DNA of 64,000 nucleotides from Gammaproteobacteria bacterium (GTDB taxonomy: Bacteria > Pseudomonadota > Gammaproteobacteria > Nitrococcales > Nitrococcaceae), in contig JAUILK010000013.1 of NCBI GenBank assembly GCA_030433275.1, forward strand, positions 1 to 64,000, given 5' to 3'. This document shows positions 17,612 to 26,412 of the stretch, piece after piece. Both the position numbers and the translations under genes were made by a program. The notes below the pieces were generated by a model. It ran no database searches, was not told where the DNA came from, and saw only the letters and a list, made by a program, of their open reading frames with translations. The stretch's first letter is position 1; the number at the start of each line of letters is the position of its first letter.

Positions 17612-18706
17612 ATGGGTGCGAGTCTCATGGCCAGGCTTATCATAGTGTGTATCGGCTTGACCTTGCTATATGCTGGCTTAAGTCGCCCTGCATGCGGAGC
17701 GGATTTGCCCACCGCACGGGTAGCGGTTGCCGACCAAAGCGCCGGTGCCCGTGCTGAAGCGCTAAAGGCCGCTATTACCCAGATTCTAGTGCGCTTGACC
17801 GGACGTGCGGATATTGTGACTGCGACGCCGGCTGTCGCGTTGGTAGCGAGCCCGCAGCCGTATTTGCAGCAATATTACTACGAGCATGGCGAAGAGGGGG
17901 GGCTCGAGTTGGTTGCGCGCTTCGATGGGCAGGGTCTTCGCCGTGCCGTTATCCAACGCGGGATTCCCGTTTGGCAGGTCGGGCGGCCGCCAGTGCTGGT
18001 ATGGTTTGCGGTTGATTCCGAGGCCGGTCAGAAATTGGTCAATTCGTCAATTGAGCCTCATTTTTATGAGGCGTTGAACAGGGCTGTTGCTGAGTTTGGC
18101 ATACCGGTGATTTTCCCACGTTTGGATAGTCAGGATCGGCAGCGCGTGAGCTACAGTGATGTCGTCGATGGGTTCAGCAGAGCGGTGTTGGCGGCTTCGA
18201 GTCGCTATTCGACCGAGTTGGTACTGGCGCTGCGGATCACTCGGAGCCGCTCGAGCGATTGGCAGGGGCGTTGGGTGCTGTACCAAAATGGTTCGAATAC
18301 CAGTTGGGAGAGCGGGGGCGTCAGCATCGAGCAGGCGTTGACCCAAGGTGTGCCCATGTTGGCCGCGAGTCTGCGCGCCAGTTATACGCTGTTACCCGAC
18401 CTGGCCGCATCTGGCCGAATGCGGCTCCGGATCAGTGGGGTCGACTCGCTGGAGCGATTCGCGGTGATCGAGAAGCTGTTGGCGAGTTTGCCCGGTGTGG
18501 CGGCGCTCCAGTTGCGTCGAACAGGACCTGATTGGGTCGGTATACAACTCTCACTGAACGTGGCTCGCAGTCAGGTTGAGCAGGAGTTGGCAGGTCACCC
18601 CAGGCTGGAACCTGCCGCACCGTTGCAACTTGCCGAGCCTGATGGAAGTGCCGGCGACAATCCGTCCTCAGTTCAGGGTGGGTCTACCTATCGACTGCTC
18701 CGGTAA
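17612..18706 (+). CDS. DUF2066 domain exported protein
   Basis: The 364-residue protein has an N-terminal hydrophobic signal segment (about 7-30, CGAD cleavage region) followed by the DUF2066 region. Recognisable stretches are ALKAAITQILVRLTGR, YLQQYYYEHGEEGGLEL and PPVLVWFAVDSEAG. Its function is unknown; it is periplasmic or envelope-associated by prediction. The position between purM and hda is the conserved one for this family. The permease gene often found between DUF2066 and hda in pseudomonads is absent. A GGAGGAGG ribosome site lies upstream of the ATG. Confidence 0.88.
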   Translation: MGASLMARLIIVCIGLTLLYAGLSRPACGADLPTARVAVADQSAGARAEALKAAITQILVRLTGRADIVTATPAVALVASPQPYLQQYYYEHGEEGGLELVARFDGQGLRRAVIQRGIPVWQVGRPPVLVWFAVDSEAGQKLVNSSIEPHFYEALNRAVAEFGIPVIFPRLDSQDRQRVSYSDVVDGFSRAVLAASSRYSTELVLALRITRSRSSDWQGRWVLYQNGSNTSWESGGVSIEQALTQGVPMLAASLRASYTLLPDLAASGRMRLRISGVDSLERFAVIEKLLASLPGVAALQLRRTGPDWVGIQLSLNVARSQVEQELAGHPRLEPAAPLQLAEPDGSAGDNPSSVQGGSTYRLLR

Positions 18707-18897
18707 ACCACAACCCGAGCTGCTGGGCAAAATGAGCGATGGGGGCGTTGGTGTGGATCGACCGTAGCTTAGCATATTGTTGCCGCTGCGGGTTTTGGCG
18801 TCTTGAAATGAGGGAGTGCCAATGTATTTCAACTCGATGCTGAAGCGAGTTTGCATTGAGCTGCTGGTAGTAAGCGGCCGGTTTCATTTGCAAGGCG

Positions 18898-19641
18898 ATG
18901 GTTGGTATGGTCGGAACAAAAAGCAATGACCGCCGATATGGGCGGCAGCTGGCTTTGGATTTCCGCTGGGATGAGCGTTTTGATTTTGCTGGATTCGTTG
19001 GCGGTCCAAATGCTGAGGCAGTGGCCGCATTGAAGGCTGTTGGGAAGGGCGATCGTAGGTATGTGGTTTACCTCTACGGCGAGTCTGGGGTTGGGAAATC
19101 GCATTTGTTGCAGGCCGCATGCAGCGAAGCGAGTACTCGGGGTCGGGCTGTGGTTTATCTGCCCCTCGCGCAGCTGGTAAAACGCTCACCGCGACTTTTG
19201 CAAGAGCTGGAAGGGGTCGATGTGGTGGCGTTTGACGATTTGGACTGCTTGACGGAGGCCAGCGAGTGGCAACAGGCCACTTTCCACCTCTTCAATCGGC
19301 TTCATGATGCCGGTCGAGAGCTGCTTTTGGCTGGTCCGCGGCGTCCGGCGCGGCTGGGGCTGACTTTGCCCGATCTGGTCTCGCGCCTACAGGGAGCGTT
19401 GGTTCTACGGTTAGAGCAGCTCGGAGATGAGGACAATGTTTTGGCTCTGCAACGGCGGGCGCAGCGCCGCGGCTTAGAATTGCCCAGGGAGACTGTGCGT
19501 TATCTGCTCAACCATTGTCGGCGCGACACGGGCTATTTCTTTTATCTGCTTGATGAGCTCGATGCGGCATCGCTGCAAGCGCAACGCCGTCTTACTGTCC
19601 CATTTGTCAAAAAAGTGCTGGCTGAGGCAAACAACGATTAG
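18898..19641 (+). CDS. hda: DnaA regulatory inactivator Hda
   Basis: The 247-residue AAA+ protein resembles DnaA domain III. Walker A is GESGVGKSHLLQA, Walker B is VVAFDDLDCL, and the lid/sensor region is present (LRLEQLGDEDNVLALQRRA). The N-terminus carries RQLALDF, matching the beta-clamp-binding motif through which Hda docks on DnaN. Hda with the clamp stimulates ATP hydrolysis by DnaA and so prevents re-initiation. An in-frame ATG lies three codons downstream of the annotated start. The neighbouring DUF2066 and purM genes support the call. Confidence 0.92.
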   Translation: MVGMVGTKSNDRRYGRQLALDFRWDERFDFAGFVGGPNAEAVAALKAVGKGDRRYVVYLYGESGVGKSHLLQAACSEASTRGRAVVYLPLAQLVKRSPRLLQELEGVDVVAFDDLDCLTEASEWQQATFHLFNRLHDAGRELLLAGPRRPARLGLTLPDLVSRLQGALVLRLEQLGDEDNVLALQRRAQRRGLELPRETVRYLLNHCRRDTGYFFYLLDELDAASLQAQRRLTVPFVKKVLAEANND

Positions 19642-19785
19642 TTCACAGTAAATCAGTTGTGGCAACGTTTAATATAACCAATGTGCGTGCTGGGTCAGTG
19701 CGTTGTTGAATCAATCGTGTATTCCGCAGCGTTACGGGCGGTTGATCGTCGCCGATCTCAACCCGAGCTGTAAGCGGTACGGCTG

Positions 19786-20133
19786 TTATAAGATCATTAA
19801 AACGGCCTCCGGTGGGCGGCCGATTGCGACTTTCCCCCGGTTGATTACGATCGGTCGTTCGATCAGGCGAGGGTGCTGAATCATGGCGCGGATTAGCTGC
19901 TCGCGTGTCAATGATTCGCTGTCCAGCGCGTGGTCGCGGTATTCGGGTTCGCTGCGGCGCATCAGTTCCCGCGGGGCGAACTTCAAACCTGCGAGAATGT
20001 CTTCCAGCTCGGCCTCGGTCGGCGGAGTCTTTAAATATTCGATAATCTCGGGCTCGATGCCGCGGCTTCGAAGCAGATCGAGTGTAGTGCGGGACTTGGA
20101 ACAGTTGGGGTTATGGTAAATGCGAACGGCCAT
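19786..20133 (-). CDS. arsC: arsenate reductase-like (ArsC/Spx family) protein
   Basis: The 115-residue thioredoxin-fold protein begins with IYHNPNCSKSRTTLDLLRSRG, containing the catalytic Cys (about residue 10), and continues with EIIEYLKTPPTEAEL and IQHPRLIERPIVI. It would reduce arsenate using glutaredoxin/glutathione in the cytoplasm. The ATG at 20133 has a GGAGG ribosome site 5 nt upstream. No arsR, arsB or acr3 lies nearby, so it is the chromosomal housekeeping-type copy; physiological arsenate reduction is not proven. Confidence 0.9.
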   Translation of the reverse strand: MAVRIYHNPNCSKSRTTLDLLRSRGIEPEIIEYLKTPPTEAELEDILAGLKFAPRELMRRSEPEYRDHALDSESLTREQLIRAMIQHPRLIERPIVINRGKVAIGRPPEAVLMIL

Positions 20134-20380
20134 GGTCACCTCCTAGATAGGGATCGAGGCTGGGCAGTAAAATCGAAGCTACGATAATACAATTTTCGGC
20201 CAGCCGCCGCTTGTGCCTGCCCTGCAGTTTCGAGTTTGCTGCCGAACGGCTTATGGAATAAAGATGGTCTGGGCGCTGTAACAGATCGGCGCGGGTTTGT
20301 TCTAGAATGAGTTATTGCGTGACGGGAATTTCGTTGTGGAGCGTGCCACACAAACAAATCACAGAGTGCGATTGTGGTGC

Positions 20381-20716
20381 ATGAGTAAGCAAACTGGTGT
20401 AGTGCGGGCCGCCCTGCTTGCGGCGACAGCCTCTGTTGCTATGTGGGCGGGGGGGTGCGCTACTTCATCGACCGCTCCAGGAGAAGCGCCCGTGCAGGAA
20501 ATGAGCGATGCCCGCCAGGCTATCGAGGCGGCTCGTGCAGCTGGGAGCCCGCGGTATTCGCCCAAGCGTTTCCAGGAAGCGCAAAGCCTGATGGATCAAG
20601 CCATGCTGAGCTTGTACCGGGGTGAATACGGAGTGGCGCGACGGGCCGCATTATCCGCTCGGGCGCAGGCAATTGCCGCGCGCAAAGCCGCTTTGGCCGT
20701 GCAGCGCACGCCGTAG
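20381..20716 (+). CDS. DUF4398 lipoprotein
   Basis: The 111-residue product has a lipoprotein signal peptide ending at WAGGC (about residue 26). A helical DUF4398-type region follows, with SDARQAIEAARAAGSPRYSP, EAQSLMDQAM and GEYGVARRAALSARAQA. Such proteins are envelope lipoproteins often associated with OmpA-like partners; their role is unclear. No OmpA-domain gene follows here. The ATG at 20381 lacks a strong ribosome site, and upstream in-frame starts lack a signal peptide, so the start is chosen by the signal sequence. Confidence 0.8.
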   Translation: MSKQTGVVRAALLAATASVAMWAGGCATSSTAPGEAPVQEMSDARQAIEAARAAGSPRYSPKRFQEAQSLMDQAMLSLYRGEYGVARRAALSARAQAIAARKAALAVQRTP

Positions 20717-20831
20717 TCACACCAGCGCAAACTAGAGGTTTCTCACCTCAAGGCACATAATTTGGTTGCAATATAACAAAGAAACTCCGATAGTCTCTGC
20801 GCAATCCATTTGGGACCAGCCCGTTTCACTC

Positions 20832-21104
20832 ATGAGCATACGGTGCGTCCGTTGTTATGTTTCGGGGAAAGTGCAAGGTGTGTTTTATCGGGTCAACACG
20901 CGTGAGCAAGCCGTTCGGTTGGGGCTGCGTGGCTATGTCCGGAATCTTGCGGATGGGCGAGTCGAAGTGCTCGCTTGTGGTGAGACGAGTGCGATTGAGG
21001 CTCTGGTCGAATGGCTGCATAGCGGGCCTCCGCAGGCTAGGGTCACGGCTTTGGAGGTCGAGTCTGCAGCGAACCCGAACATTCAAGGATTCGATATTGC
21101 GTGA
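20832..21104 (+). CDS. acyP: acylphosphatase
   Basis: The 90-residue protein shows the acylphosphatase signature VSGKVQGVFYRVNTREQA with the catalytic Arg, and GYVRNLADGRVEV with the catalytic Asn. It ends in a short FDIA sequence. It hydrolyses carboxyl-phosphate bonds such as acetyl phosphate or 1,3-bisphosphoglycerate. The ATG at 20832 gives the usual length; an upstream in-frame start at 20766 would add an unrelated extension. Confidence 0.93.
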   Translation: MSIRCVRCYVSGKVQGVFYRVNTREQAVRLGLRGYVRNLADGRVEVLACGETSAIEALVEWLHSGPPQARVTALEVESAANPNIQGFDIA

Positions 21105-21152
21105 CCACCAGCCATTTTCCGAGAAGCGGCGTTGCTGGATTGATCTGGTACC

Positions 21153-21181
21153 TTTACTTATTAAATAATTTATGTTATGAT
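21153..21181 (+). promoter_or_regulatory. probable sigma-70 promoter for the cytochrome c genes
   Basis: TTTACT (21153-21158) and TATGAT (21176-21181) are separated by 17 bp, close to the -35/-10 consensus, in an AT-rich stretch about 118 bp before the first cytochrome start. A 6-bp inverted repeat (22-27 and 33-38 of 21200, GCACGG and CCGTGC) lies downstream in the leader and might be an operator or RNA hairpin. Confidence 0.55.
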
Positions 21182-21298
21182 ACCAAACGGCGTTACGCGG
21201 CGAGTTAAGCATAACCCGGCGGCACGGCTAAACCGTGCTCGGGATGAGATGTATGTCGTCGGTAATTTTGGTCCTCCAGAGGTTTTTAAGAGGGAACC

Positions 21299-21619
21299 AT
21301 GAGAGCGAAGCTTTTGATTTTTCTTGGCTTGATGGTTGCGGCAGCCACAACGGTGCAAGCTGCAGGTAATCCGGCCAAAGGCCAACAAAAGGCGGAGACT
21401 TGCATAGGCTGCCATGGCGTGCCGGGCTATCGTTATCCTGGCCCTCCGACATTCCACGTTCCGAAGGTCGGAGGTCAGCACGCTGAGTACATCGTCTCTG
21501 CGCTGCAGGAATACAAGAACGGAAATCGCGATAATCCGACGATGCGTGCTCAAGCAAATCAGCTGAGCGTGCAGGATATGCAGGACATCGCGGCCTATTT
21601 TGCCCGAGCGGGGAAGTGA
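21299..21619 (+). CDS. exported monohaem cytochrome c (class I)
   Basis: The 106-residue precursor has a signal peptide (cleavage near VQAAG, residue 22). A class I cytochrome c domain follows, with one CIGCH haem site (about 36-40), a GGQHAEYIVSALQEYKNG segment and NPTMRAQANQLSVQDMQDIAAYFA, where Met is the likely sixth ligand. Such small c5/c4-like proteins carry electrons in the periplasm. It is followed 30 bp later by a related cytochrome, so the two form a tandem pair. Confidence 0.92.
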   Translation: MRAKLLIFLGLMVAAATTVQAAGNPAKGQQKAETCIGCHGVPGYRYPGPPTFHVPKVGGQHAEYIVSALQEYKNGNRDNPTMRAQANQLSVQDMQDIAAYFARAGK

Positions 21620-21648
21620 GCTGATAACGAATTGGGGAGTTCAAAACT

Positions 21649-22029
21649 ATGACGCGCAGACTTGTCTTTTCGCTCGGCCTCTTATCTTGTCTCCTGTTCT
21701 CGGCGCAGGCTTTTGCCATCGAATACGGCGATGCCCACGCAGGCGGTCAGAAGTATCAGCAGAAAGGCTGCACCGGTTGCCATGGTGAGGGTGGGCGTAG
21801 CTCTGCCCCAACATTCCCCATCTTGGCCGGACAATATGCCGACTATCTGGCTACGGCGCTCCAGGACTACAAAGAGGGGGGGCGTAAGAATCCGACTATG
21901 TCGGGCATGGCGGGTGGTCTTTCCGAAGAAGATATATACGACATCGCATCAGCGCAGTGCACTCAGTGTCCTGGAGGAATGATCGATAGCGCATGTTGTC
22001 GGTCAAACGCGGCCGTTATACGGCTGTAA
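21649..22029 (+). CDS. second monohaem cytochrome c, C-terminus frameshifted
   Basis: This protein has a signal peptide (cleavage near AFAIE), a CTGCH haem site, AGQYADYLATALQDYKEGG, and NPTMSGMAGGLSEEDIYDIA, matching the preceding cytochrome. After DIA the open frame turns into an atypical Cys-rich tail of about 25 residues (QCTQCPGGM and so on). The neighbouring frame reads SALSVLEE followed by a stop at 21980-21982, the expected type of ending. A one-base indel near 21950-21956 is therefore likely. The haem and Met ligands lie before the lesion, so the protein may still fold. Confidence 0.8.
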   Translation: MTRRLVFSLGLLSCLLFSAQAFAIEYGDAHAGGQKYQQKGCTGCHGEGGRSSAPTFPILAGQYADYLATALQDYKEGGRKNPTMSGMAGGLSEEDIYDIASAQCTQCPGGMIDSACCRSNAAVIRL

Positions 22030-22070
22030 AAAGTAAGGGGCGCCTCCAATGAGAGCGCCCCTTACTTTTT
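22028..22070. terminator. bidirectional intrinsic terminator
   Basis: Perfect 16-bp arms (22028-22043 and 22055-22070) enclose an 11-nt loop. The stem has a GC-rich core flanked by A5 and T5 runs, so it can terminate transcription from both the cytochrome pair (plus) and slyD (minus), which converge here. The stem overlaps the altered stop codon of the second cytochrome by two bases. Confidence 0.92.
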
Positions 22071-22114
22071 TATCTTTTCGGTAAAACGGTGATGCGTGGT
22101 GCCTGTTAGACAAA

Positions 22115-22702
22115 TTAATGGTTATGGCTGTGGTCATGGCCGTGATGCTCATGGCCGTGATGCTCATGGCCATGATGGTGGTCATGAGTAGGCTCGGGGG
22201 GGCGATAACGGGTACGCTTTGGTGTTCGTGGGGAAGTTATATAGCCCCGTTCGAGCTCACTCTCGGTGGCTTCCCGCACGGTGTTCACGATGACATCGAA
22301 CTCCAGTGTCTGGCCAGCTAGCGGATGATTCGTGTCCAGCGTGACGGTCTGCTCCTCTTCGTCGACGTCAACAATGGTCACGGTCTCGAGGCGTTTGTTG
22401 TCTTCGCTTTGGGCTTGGAATTGCATCCCTGGCTCAAGTTGTTCCACACCCTGGAAGACTTCTGCAGGCACCTTTTGCTGGAGGGTTTCATCGCGTGCGC
22501 CGTAGCCCTCCTCCGGAGGTACGGTGATGCTGAACTGATCGCCGCCTGCTTTGCCTTCCAGTGCCTTTTCCAGCCCCGGGATGATGTTGCCGGCGCCATG
22601 GAGATATTCCAAAGGTTTGTTCTCTTGGCTTATGTGGCGGATCACGCCGTTGGTGCGCAGCGTGTAGCTGATCGCCACGACTTTACCTTTGGCAACTTGC
22701 AT
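22115..22702 (-). CDS. slyD: SlyD-type FKBP peptidyl-prolyl isomerase
   Basis: The 195-residue protein starts with an FKBP domain (GKVVAISYTLRTNGVI, then PLEYLHGAGNIIPGLEKALE). The IF insert-in-flap domain follows (about 70-125, EGYGARDETLQQKVP), then the return to FKBP (NHPLAGQTLEFDV). The C-terminal tail holds many His in HHGHEHHGHEHHGHDH-type repeats, a metal-binding region that in E. coli SlyD delivers nickel to hydrogenase maturation. It is a cytoplasmic chaperone and prolyl isomerase. The His-tail DNA is made of imperfect short direct repeats. Confidence 0.95.
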   Translation of the reverse strand: MQVAKGKVVAISYTLRTNGVIRHISQENKPLEYLHGAGNIIPGLEKALEGKAGGDQFSITVPPEEGYGARDETLQQKVPAEVFQGVEQLEPGMQFQAQSEDNKRLETVTIVDVDEEEQTVTLDTNHPLAGQTLEFDVIVNTVREATESELERGYITSPRTPKRTRYRPPEPTHDHHHGHEHHGHEHHGHDHSHNH

Positions 22703-22894
22703 ATCGGACCTCTAAGTAATTGGCTTTTGGCGATGATGGCAAAGTATAACCTTCACCCCCACCGATCCCAAACGCAGGTCTGGCCGTGACAGGGTTCGCT
22801 AACATCCGCAAGCAATGGTGTACGCTCTTTGGTGTCTACTCGGCGCTGTCATTGCGGTTTGTTGGTCTGGCCGAAGGTGTTCGGCATGCGCGGA

Positions 22895-22916
22895 AGGCCC
22901 GCAAAAATCCGGGCCT
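22895..22916. terminator. 7-bp GC hairpin downstream of the PilZ gene
   Basis: Perfect arms at 22895-22901 and 22910-22916 (AGGCCCG and its complement) with an 8-nt loop lie 46 bp beyond the PilZ stop on the minus strand. No T-tract follows, so termination is uncertain. Confidence 0.35.
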
Positions 22917-22961
22917 GCTGCGATTTGGGTGCGTGGTAGCTGTAGTCCCTGCGAATGTGGG

Positions 22962-23309
22962 TTAGCCTGATATGTTCAGGCGATAACGTTCTGCAAGCTC
23001 GGCAATTCGAGTGCGCGCCTCGCGGGTGATGTCTTGGAATTCGAACCCGGAGTTGTGAAAGACCGCATTACGATCTTTGCGTGTCCAGACACAACGTGCA
23101 TCAACGTCGATGTGGCGGCTGCCGCTAATTTCATCGGTAAGCTCGATCCGTAGTGGGAAGAACTCCTCACCCAGCGGGTCGCCTGTTTCCAGCATGCCAC
23201 CGTCGACCGTCACGTCGGTTAAATATCCGATCAGCTCTTTTGTTTCACGGTGATATACGGGTAAAAACTTATCTACGACATCGCGCGCTCTTCTACGTGC
23301 ATCCTTCAT
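22962..23309 (-). CDS. PilZ-domain protein (possible c-di-GMP receptor)
   Basis: The 115-residue protein has an N-terminal Arg-rich stretch (ARRRARDVVDK) and a beta-barrel with DVTVDGGML, corresponding to the D/N-x-S-x-x-G part of PilZ domains, then FHNSGFEFQDI. PilZ proteins bind cyclic di-GMP through RxxxR and D/NxSxxG motifs. Here the second motif is DVTVDGG, so binding is plausible but not certain. The ATG at 23309 has a GGAGG ribosome site 4 nt upstream. In an EPS-producing organism it may link c-di-GMP to surface behaviour (inference). Confidence 0.7.
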   Translation of the reverse strand: MKDARRRARDVVDKFLPVYHRETKELIGYLTDVTVDGGMLETGDPLGEEFFPLRIELTDEISGSRHIDVDARCVWTRKDRNAVFHNSGFEFQDITREARTRIAELAERYRLNISG

Positions 23310-23721
23310 GGCGCCTCCGGCCATACGACAAATTAAGTTCAAGTAAACTATGATTGGCTGGGTGTGCTTTGTCTACGCTGACAGCTGGCTGATTGCTAGC
23401 TTCTAACGCCGAACCACCTGCGCCGCCGCGCAACATAAACCAACTGTGAGAATAAAAAGAATACCATAGCCTGGTCCGCCTGGCCTGCTTCCAATCAGGG
23501 CAGGATGGAGTGGCGCTTGCTTTACCGGCTTGCAGTGGGCAGAGAGGGTTTCGTAGTGTTTAATTTGGGGGCGCTTGCCGCATGGATACGGCAAGCGAGC
23601 TGCGAATAATGGATTTGCAGTGGCCCGCAGATCGAGCATCGCGCGAACCAATCGCATGAGTAAATGCCAATCGGGGTAGAACATGATTTTGATAAATGGC
23701 CAATAAAGTTTGGTTTGGGGT
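23310..23721. other. intergenic region between divergent PilZ and glpD genes
   Basis: This 412-bp region must hold both promoters. No clear promoter pair or operator was identified. A minus-strand frame (23403-23870) ends in a Gly-rich patch, a hydrophobic helix and two Arg, superficially like a C-terminal sorting signal. It lacks a ribosome site and overlaps glpD, so it is not called as a gene. Confidence 0.45.
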
Positions 23722-25263
23722 GTGAACTCTGTGGAGACATACGATCTTTTAGTCGTTGGCGGCGGGATTAACGGTACAGGTATTGCGCGCGATGCTGCGG
23801 GGCGTGGATTGCGGGTGTTGCTCTGCGAGCAAGCTGATCTGGCCAATTTTACTTCCTCGGCGAGCACCAAGCTGGTCCATGGCGGCCTTCGCTACCTCGA
23901 ATACTACGAATTCAGTTTGGTAACGAAGGCCCTCAAGGAGCGGGAAATACTGCTGCGCAATGCGCCCCACATCATCTCGCCATTGCACTTCGTTATGCCG
24001 CACAGCGATTCCCGCCGACCTGGCTGGATGATCCGGGCCGGCTTGATGCTTTATGACCATCTCGGTGAACGCAATCTGTTGCCGCCTTCGAAAGGGATCA
24101 ATTTACGCTGGCATGCGGCCGGCCGGGCGTTGGTGCCGAGCTTGGTCAAGGGCTTCGGTTACTGGGACTGCCGGGTTCAGGATGCACGTTTGGTAATTCT
24201 CAACGCCATGGATGCCGCGCAACGCGGCGCGACGGTGCTGCCGCGGACACGTTGCATGACGGCCAGCGCGAGCGCGCAAGGCTGGAGTGCCTTGCTGCGC
24301 GGCCCAGGCAAAGGCAGTGAACGGAGGGTGACTGCGCGTGTGCTCGTTAATGCCACAGGGCCATGGGTTACCTCCTTCTTGGGTGAAACAGTTCAGCTTC
24401 GACCGGAACATACGGTACGCCTGATTCAGGGCAGTCACATCGTCGTGCCGAAGTGTTTCGAGCACAATCATGCCTATATTTTCCAAAACAACGACGGGCG
24501 GATCATCTTCGCCATCCCCTATGAGCAGGACTTTACGCTGATTGGTACCACTGAAACGCTCTATCACGGTGATCCAGCCGCAGTTCGAACCACTGAGGTC
24601 GAGGTCCATTACCTTTGTGATGCCGTCAATCGCTATTTTCGAGAGCCGATAAGACCGGCGGATGTCGTTTGGGCCTACTCCGGAGTGCGGTCTCTGTATG
24701 ATGAGCGCGAGGGAGTCGAGGCCTCAGCGGCCAGTCGCGATTATCTTTTGGAGTGGCGTACTGATCCGGCGCCGCTACTGTCGGTGTTTGGTGGGAAAAT
24801 AACGACCTATCGAGTGCTGGCATGGGAGGCCATGCGGAGATTGGGTCCGGTGTTCGGTTGCAATACGAGTGATTGGACACGCCGGGCACCGCTGCCCGGC
24901 GGTGATATCCCGCATGCCGACTTCGATGGTTTTTATCGGGGGGTGGTGGCGCGCTATTGCTGGTTGCCACAGGCGTTGGCTCGGCGGTTGGCGCGCGGCT
25001 ACGGTACCCGCCTCCATCAGATTCTAAACGGTGCGAGCGGACTCGACGGACTTGGTGAACATTTCGGTGCCGGGCTTTATGAAGCGGAACTGCGCTATCT
25101 CGTCGATGCCGAATGGGCCGTAACTGCGGCAGATGTGCTTTGGCGGCGCAGTAAGCTCGGGCTGCATTTTGACGAGGCCCAAACCGCGCGGGTTGCCGAG
25201 TGGCTTGCCGCCGAACAGGCCAAGTGCCCGGCTATGGCCTATGCCGGAGACCCGGTGCGTTGA
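23722..25263 (+). CDS. glpD: glycerol-3-phosphate dehydrogenase (FAD-dependent)
   Basis: The protein of about 513 residues starts with the FAD-binding YDLLVVGGGINGTGIARDAA. The family motif FTSSASTKLVHGGLRYLEYY follows, and later SGVRSLYDE and LLSVFGGKITTYR. It oxidises glycerol-3-phosphate to DHAP at the inner membrane and passes electrons to quinone. The start is uncertain: GTG at 23722 or 23731 both precede the FAD motif sensibly, and a TTG at 23710 is also in frame. No glpF, glpK or glpR is adjacent. It faces tag convergently. Confidence 0.94.
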   Translation: MNSVETYDLLVVGGGINGTGIARDAAGRGLRVLLCEQADLANFTSSASTKLVHGGLRYLEYYEFSLVTKALKEREILLRNAPHIISPLHFVMPHSDSRRPGWMIRAGLMLYDHLGERNLLPPSKGINLRWHAAGRALVPSLVKGFGYWDCRVQDARLVILNAMDAAQRGATVLPRTRCMTASASAQGWSALLRGPGKGSERRVTARVLVNATGPWVTSFLGETVQLRPEHTVRLIQGSHIVVPKCFEHNHAYIFQNNDGRIIFAIPYEQDFTLIGTTETLYHGDPAAVRTTEVEVHYLCDAVNRYFREPIRPADVVWAYSGVRSLYDEREGVEASAASRDYLLEWRTDPAPLLSVFGGKITTYRVLAWEAMRRLGPVFGCNTSDWTRRAPLPGGDIPHADFDGFYRGVVARYCWLPQALARRLARGYGTRLHQILNGASGLDGLGEHFGAGLYEAELRYLVDAEWAVTAADVLWRRSKLGLHFDEAQTARVAEWLAAEQAKCPAMAYAGDPVR

Positions 25264-25324
25264 TGTAGGCAACGATGTGGGGAAGAGTGGGGTGCTCGCG
25301 CGTGTCTACTTCGCCTAACGTTAA

Positions 25325-25948
25325 TTATTCGGCCGAGTTGGGATGTGACTGTATAAGGTTCGTAGTGGTGTGATCGCCGTCCGCCTGAGCCAGCTTCGAG
25401 TGGCGGAAGCAGTCGGTAGTATGATCCATGACCAGCCCGGCTGCCTGCATGTAGGCATAGCAGATGGTGCTTCCGACGAATTGAAAGCCGCGTGCCTTCA
25501 AATCCTTAGCGAGTGCATCCGAGCGTGTAGTGTTGACCGGCACTTCGAGCTGGTAGCGCCAGTGATTGATGATCGGCGCGCCATCGACGAAACGCCATAG
25601 GTAGTCGGCGAAGTGGCCGAAGGCCTCCTGGATGCTTAGAAACGCGCGGGCATTGGGGCGTAGCGCCTCGATCTTGCGCTTGTTGCGGATGAGTCCTGGA
25701 TTGTTGAGTAAGGCTTGTATCTGGGCCTCGCTGAACTGAGCCACCCGCGCCGGCTCGAAGTGTTCGAGTGCCAGGCGATAATTCTCGCGCTTTCGCAGCA
25801 CGGTAAGCCAGCTCAGCCCTGCCTGCACCCCCTCCAATATGAGGAGTTCGAACAGACGTCGGTCGTCGTACAGGGGAATGCCCCATTCGAGATCGTGGTA
25901 GTCAACGTACAGCGGATCGTTGGTACACCACGCACAGCGTTGTGGCAT
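25325..25948 (-). CDS. tag: DNA-3-methyladenine glycosylase I
   Basis: The 207-residue enzyme starts MPQRCAWCTNDPLYVDYHD, giving the Cys and His zinc ligands. LILEGVQAGLSWLTVLRKRENY contains the catalytic-site Glu, and GSTICYAYMQAAGLVMDHTTDCFRH supplies the C-terminal His/Cys ligands. It removes 3-methyladenine from alkylated DNA. The ATG at 25948 has a GGAG ribosome site 8 nt upstream; an upstream in-frame start at 26059 would add an unrelated extension. Confidence 0.94.
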   Translation of the reverse strand: MPQRCAWCTNDPLYVDYHDLEWGIPLYDDRRLFELLILEGVQAGLSWLTVLRKRENYRLALEHFEPARVAQFSEAQIQALLNNPGLIRNKRKIEALRPNARAFLSIQEAFGHFADYLWRFVDGAPIINHWRYQLEVPVNTTRSDALAKDLKARGFQFVGSTICYAYMQAAGLVMDHTTDCFRHSKLAQADGDHTTTNLIQSHPNSAE

Positions 25949-26412
25949 TTCTTCTGCTCCTTGTAAATGCTTTGCGCCGCTAGAGCGCGCTCGGGTTTCC
26001 GTGCGGCAAGCGTTCAGTGCTGATCGGCTAGCTTTGTGTACGCTTGGCCCGGCTCTCAAGTGTTCTAGCCTTGAAGGTGTTTAGCGGCGCTCGTCGGGTT
26101 GGGCTGCGTGGGCCGTTTTGCCTCGGTTCAGGAATGTTGAAAGATTTTTTTACATGCTGCCTTTCAGGGCGGCGCTCGGATGAGGGACGGAGGCGCCGCC
26201 CTCCGCGGTGTCGGCATGCTAACTTCGTGTATGGTTTGCCTCCGGTGAGGTGGCTTTGTATCAGTGAATTCGGCTCTGCTAACGAGTAGGCCGGAGTATT
26301 TTATTGCATCGGGCTGGGTAGGTAAGGACGGATAGGTTTTTTGAGATTGATGTTTGTCGAGTTTTTTTACACTTCATGTTGAGCTTGGCTCTCAACGAGA
26401 CGAATCCTGGCC
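25949..26412. other. intergenic region, no gene recognised
   Basis: This 464-bp stretch lies between tag and the regulatory region of the PEP-CTERM gene. Short frames are arginine-rich or lack starts. Its 3' part becomes distinctly AT-rich, leading into the dyad, IHF and sigma-54 elements. Confidence 0.5.

Noticed and set aside
22118-22190. Repeats at the 3' end of slyD considered as a non-coding repeat array
   Set aside because: They encode the histidine-rich metal-binding tail typical of SlyD.
23403-23870. Minus-strand frame whose end resembles a C-terminal sorting signal (Gly-rich patch, hydrophobic helix, Arg-Arg)
   Set aside because: It overlaps the start of glpD, lacks a ribosome site at any Met and has no signal peptide, so the resemblance is likely chance.
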